Shown here piece after piece: positions 14,651-17,210 of a DNA stretch of 17,210 bases. Both the position numbers and the translations under genes were made by a program. Location of the stretch: positions 1 to 17,210 of the forward strand of contig JAFWOP010000031.1 in NCBI GenBank assembly GCA_017545365.1, in the 5' to 3' direction. Every line of letters begins with the position of its first letter. The first letter of the stretch is position 1. This DNA comes from Bacteroidales bacterium. GTDB lineage: Bacteria; Bacteroidota; Bacteroidia; Bacteroidales; P3. The notes beneath the pieces were generated by a model that searched no databases, was not told where the DNA came from, and saw nothing but the letters and a program-made list of their open reading frames with translations.

Positions 14651-16810
14651 TCAATTTCTCTGAACTTCTTCATAATTTTTAAGCAGAGCTTTCTTTTCTT
14701 CAATGTTACATTTTAACCCTTCGATTGTCGTTTTTGTGACGCCATATTTGGCGCATTCTTTTTTGTAACGATATTCCGAGAAGTTCTCAAGACAATGCAT
14801 AGGATTAAATGCTTTCCCCAAAACCATCATACATAGAATTTCTATAGCAAGTGGAACTATACCAATAACATATGTAATAGGCTCCAATTTATTCCAATCA
14901 CCTTTTATTATGTAATACCCCCAATAAAAAAGAGTTGCAAGAACTATCAAACCACAAAAAAGTCTAAGAAGTCCTGATTGAAAATTGGCTTTTGATTTTG
15001 CGATTGAAAGGAATAGGTCCTTGTTACACAAATCAGACTCTAAACTCCCAATAGATACTTTTAGTGAGGCTATTTCTTGGCGCACCATACTTGCCTCAAA
15101 ATCCTTTCGCATCTTCTCTTCTCGTTTTCTATTTTCTTCATCTCGCTTTTGCATTTCCTCCAGCCACTCCTTCTTTAGTTTTTCTATGTTTTCTGAATTT
15201 TGTGACTTGATAAGCTCTATTTCTTTAGTCTTTTCGTTTAATCGTTCAAGATATACTTTTTCCATTTCATCTTTTGCAAAAGCCTTTGCAAAAGAACGTA
15301 CATCGCCACTTTCTTGCATTTTTTTAAGATTAGATGCAAACATAGTTGAAACAATATAATCCTGTTGCTTCAGATCTTCTGTGATTTCACTAATTCCTGC
15401 AAGAGCATACTGCAGATCTGTCTCGCTAACGACATTGGGCTCACGTGGAATATTCAAAAAACTAACAAAACTATTAAAATCGTCTGTCGTTCTTGATGTA
15501 TATTTTAGTAACAAGGCCATCCATTGGCTCGGTTGCAATGTAACCGGTTGAGATGTAGGAGAGTGTAGGGTATCCCATGCATGTAGTTTGAGGTCGCTGG
15601 TAATAAAATAATATTTAGTGTGTTCAACAGTTTTATTATTATATCCTCTTAATTGCTCAATCCAATAAATGTTTTGAGCATCATACAAATGAAGAGCTTC
15701 GCTCTTTGAACTGCCACTTCGCGTTTTGACACTTTTGATACCTTCTCTATAGTCTTCTATTTGTTGAATATTTGCTTCTTCCGGGAATGGGTATGCAAAC
15801 TCCTCCTTTATATTATATTGCTCAATAAGATGATTATATTCGGAAACGATATTAGATTTAAATAGCTCAAAGCCATATTGAATCCTTCCTTTTCTCCATT
15901 CGTGATAATACTGGCAGAAACTACCGCTCATTATCCTCCTGAAAACTGCAGGATTAATATTTCCAAAAGGTGTGGTTTTTCTAATTTGGTTGATGTGAAA
16001 GTCAATGGTCTCCATAAACTCATGCCTAGAAATACATGTAACATGCAGGCTTTGCCCTGTTTCTATGCATTTTTTTAGGAAAGAGAGTGTTCTTTTCTTG
16101 CGTTGTGCTCCATTTATGCCAAGAGCTCTATATAGTAGGGCATTATCCAAGTAAAAGTCCTTATTTTTTATTGCACTTGTTAAAACAGATTCCTTTGAAT
16201 TATTTACTGCGATGGCATACTCTATACAATAACTGATAAGTTTATAAAGTGCAACATTCTTATCATTATCTTTCCAGTTGAGGAAATCATTTATTATTTG
16301 TATATCTTCGTCAGAGAACGATTCTAACAGGTCCTTTGTAACATCAGGCATTGAGCCTTTCAGAATGCCACCGAACGCTTCAATATTTGTATTTAGGAGA
16401 TAATATAAGTATTGCTGCATAACATGGCCAAACTTTTCAGAAGGAATGTCTTTGTCAACAAGAAACTTCTCATATGTATTTTGAATTACGTCAGAACTAC
16501 GATCTTGCAAGAGAACATATCTTTTGCCAGTAAGACGATACGAATCTTCTTCTTTTGTCTTGCCAGCAATGTATTCAAACGAATCATTTTCCTTTATCAG
16601 TGTTAAGACTTCCTGCTCAGAGTATGTTATAGACAATTCTTCTTCAAGGGCATCAATGATAGTCATGATAGTCATGCTCTTGTTCTCACGAAGAACAAAA
16701 ATTGACTCTACGAATTTCCTTCTAATTGTTTCTGTCTTTCTGTTGCCAAGATTTTCTTCTGCATAAATCATTGCAGCCGTCCTGGTTATACTTAAAAGGT
16801 CCATTTCCAT
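14651..16810 (-). CDS. Membrane-anchored protein with PIN-nuclease-like domain and coiled coil
   Basis: This protein has 719 residues from the ATG at 16810 (MEMDLLS; a second ATG lies two codons on). The frame is open further upstream, but that part overlaps the preceding gene and looks non-coding. Residues 20-100 resemble a winged helix (TIMTIIDALEEEL, YRLTGKRY). A PIN-like core follows: YLDNALLYRALG (Asp222), ISRHEFMETI (Glu264), YDAQNIYWIEQL (Asp377) and YFITSDLKLHAWD (Asp406, Asp413), whose spacing and order fit the acidic metal-binding residues of PIN RNases. A charged coiled coil covers about 510-600, and two membrane helices lie at about 612-634 and 645-667, followed by a short basic and helical tail. 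It could be a membrane-tethered nuclease. The gene follows the upstream gene by 34 bases and precedes the 406-residue gene by 40. Strong AT bias suggests horizontal acquisition. The PIN assignment is by eye. Confidence 0.85.
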   Translation of the reverse strand: MEMDLLSITRTAAMIYAEENLGNRKTETIRRKFVESIFVLRENKSMTIMTIIDALEEELSITYSEQEVLTLIKENDSFEYIAGKTKEEDSYRLTGKRYVLLQDRSSDVIQNTYEKFLVDKDIPSEKFGHVMQQYLYYLLNTNIEAFGGILKGSMPDVTKDLLESFSDEDIQIINDFLNWKDNDKNVALYKLISYCIEYAIAVNNSKESVLTSAIKNKDFYLDNALLYRALGINGAQRKKRTLSFLKKCIETGQSLHVTCISRHEFMETIDFHINQIRKTTPFGNINPAVFRRIMSGSFCQYYHEWRKGRIQYGFELFKSNIVSEYNHLIEQYNIKEEFAYPFPEEANIQQIEDYREGIKSVKTRSGSSKSEALHLYDAQNIYWIEQLRGYNNKTVEHTKYYFITSDLKLHAWDTLHSPTSQPVTLQPSQWMALLLKYTSRTTDDFNSFVSFLNIPREPNVVSETDLQYALAGISEITEDLKQQDYIVSTMFASNLKKMQESGDVRSFAKAFAKDEMEKVYLERLNEKTKEIELIKSQNSENIEKLKKEWLEEMQKRDEENRKREEKMRKDFEASMVRQEIASLKVSIGSLESDLCNKDLFLSIAKSKANFQSGLLRLFCGLIVLATLFYWGYYIIKGDWNKLEPITYVIGIVPLAIEILCMMVLGKAFNPMHCLENFSEYRYKKECAKYGVTKTTIEGLKCNIEEKKALLKNYEEVQRN

Positions 16811-16844
16811 TGTTGCTATAAATAATTGTAATATGGTTCGTAAT

Positions 16845-17210
16845 TTATTTATTTGTGCGCAAAGCTTCTCGGAGTTGCTGTAGATCCATTTCCACCCCAT
16901 CCTTTGACACCAACGAATCCTTGGGCAGCACGGAGTAGTTCTTGGCGATGTTCTCTTTTTTGCCGCTGAACCATTCGCAGAATGCTGTTTGGAGGAATGA
17001 CTCGGCATCGAGATTTTCTTTCCCGTTATACCTTATTATGTTATAGACGAACTGCTTCAACTCGGCATTGCGCAGCTTCTTGTTCAAAGGAATGCGTAAA
17101 TCCTTGTTGGCTGCTACCTGTCCAGTCTCAATAAACAGTTTGACAACGTCGCATACTTTCTCTCCATCTTCTACAGGAGTACCGGCAAGCGAGAATACAA
17201 GCATAGTGTA
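16845..17210 (-). CDS. Unknown protein, C-terminal part only (gene runs off the right edge)
   Basis: The minus-strand frame is open from the window edge (…YTMLVFSLAGTPVEDGEK) to a TAA at 16845-16847. The visible ~121 residues are therefore probably the end of a longer protein, although the ATG at 17204 could also be a start. The sequence is soluble and helical (KLFIETGQVAANKDLRIPL, AELKQFVYNIIRYNGKENL, AESFLQTAFCEWFSGKKENI). I do not recognise the family. GC content is about 48%, clearly higher than the PIN-like gene that begins 34 bases downstream, so the two may have different origins even though spacing suggests co-transcription. Confidence 0.75.
   Translation of the reverse strand, partial: YTMLVFSLAGTPVEDGEKVCDVVKLFIETGQVAANKDLRIPLNKKLRNAELKQFVYNIIRYNGKENLDAESFLQTAFCEWFSGKKENIAKNYSVLPKDSLVSKDGVEMDLQQLREALRTNK

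Noticed and set aside
16811..17008. Upstream extension of the PIN-like protein to an ATG at 17008 (66 extra residues)
   Set aside because: The extension overlaps the better-looking edge gene in another frame and is Ser/Arg/Pro-rich and unlike the rest. MEMDLLS at 16810 gives a clean intergenic spacing of 34 bases.

Overview
The window looks like a chromosomal stretch of a Bacteroidota bacterium, most likely Prevotella or a close relative. The evidence is a SusC/SusD pair, surface lipoproteins with acidic residues just after the lipobox cysteine, AT-rich leaders without strong Shine-Dalgarno sites, a -33/-7 promoter of the Bacteroidota type, and short C-terminal tails of the 'YNLQGxR...GIYIIxGRK' kind that are common on secreted Prevotella proteins.

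Region 1 (1-12,409, plus strand, GC-rich, roughly 55-60% by eye) is the 3' part of a polysaccharide utilization locus. In order it holds a 5'-truncated SusC transporter, a SusD glycan-binding lipoprotein, a second surface lipoprotein of the DUF4973/DUF4361 type, a GH76 family endo-alpha-1,6-mannanase, and a 1511-residue secreted protein fusing a DUF4964/DUF5127/DUF4965/DUF1793 glutaminase-A-like module to a GH2 glycosidase. The SusC-SusD-lipoprotein-GH76 order resembles the yeast alpha-mannan loci of Bacteroides, so the likely substrate is an alpha-1,6-linked mannan. A strong terminator at 12,373-12,409 closes the locus. The 328-bp gap before the fusion gene contains 10-bp-periodic A-tracts and a nested inverted repeat.

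Region 2 (12,410-13,389) has no convincing intact protein gene. It holds a REP-like palindrome, a minus-strand promoter candidate facing the terminator just mentioned, a second bidirectional terminator, a small minus-strand reading frame broken by two TAG codons, and a complete 5S rRNA gene on the minus strand with no 23S gene beside it.

Region 3 (13,390-17,210, minus strand) is an accessory-looking operon. It runs from a gene cut by the right edge (about 48% GC) to a 719-residue protein with a PIN-nuclease-like core, a coiled coil and two membrane segments, and then to a 406-residue protein with a possible toxin-like RNase domain at its C-terminus. The last two genes are markedly AT-rich (about 35% GC) and end just before the 5S gene. 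This pair is the best candidate for an undescribed system, possibly anti-phage or toxin-like. That function is inferred from domain-like motifs, composition and context, not from a recognised family.
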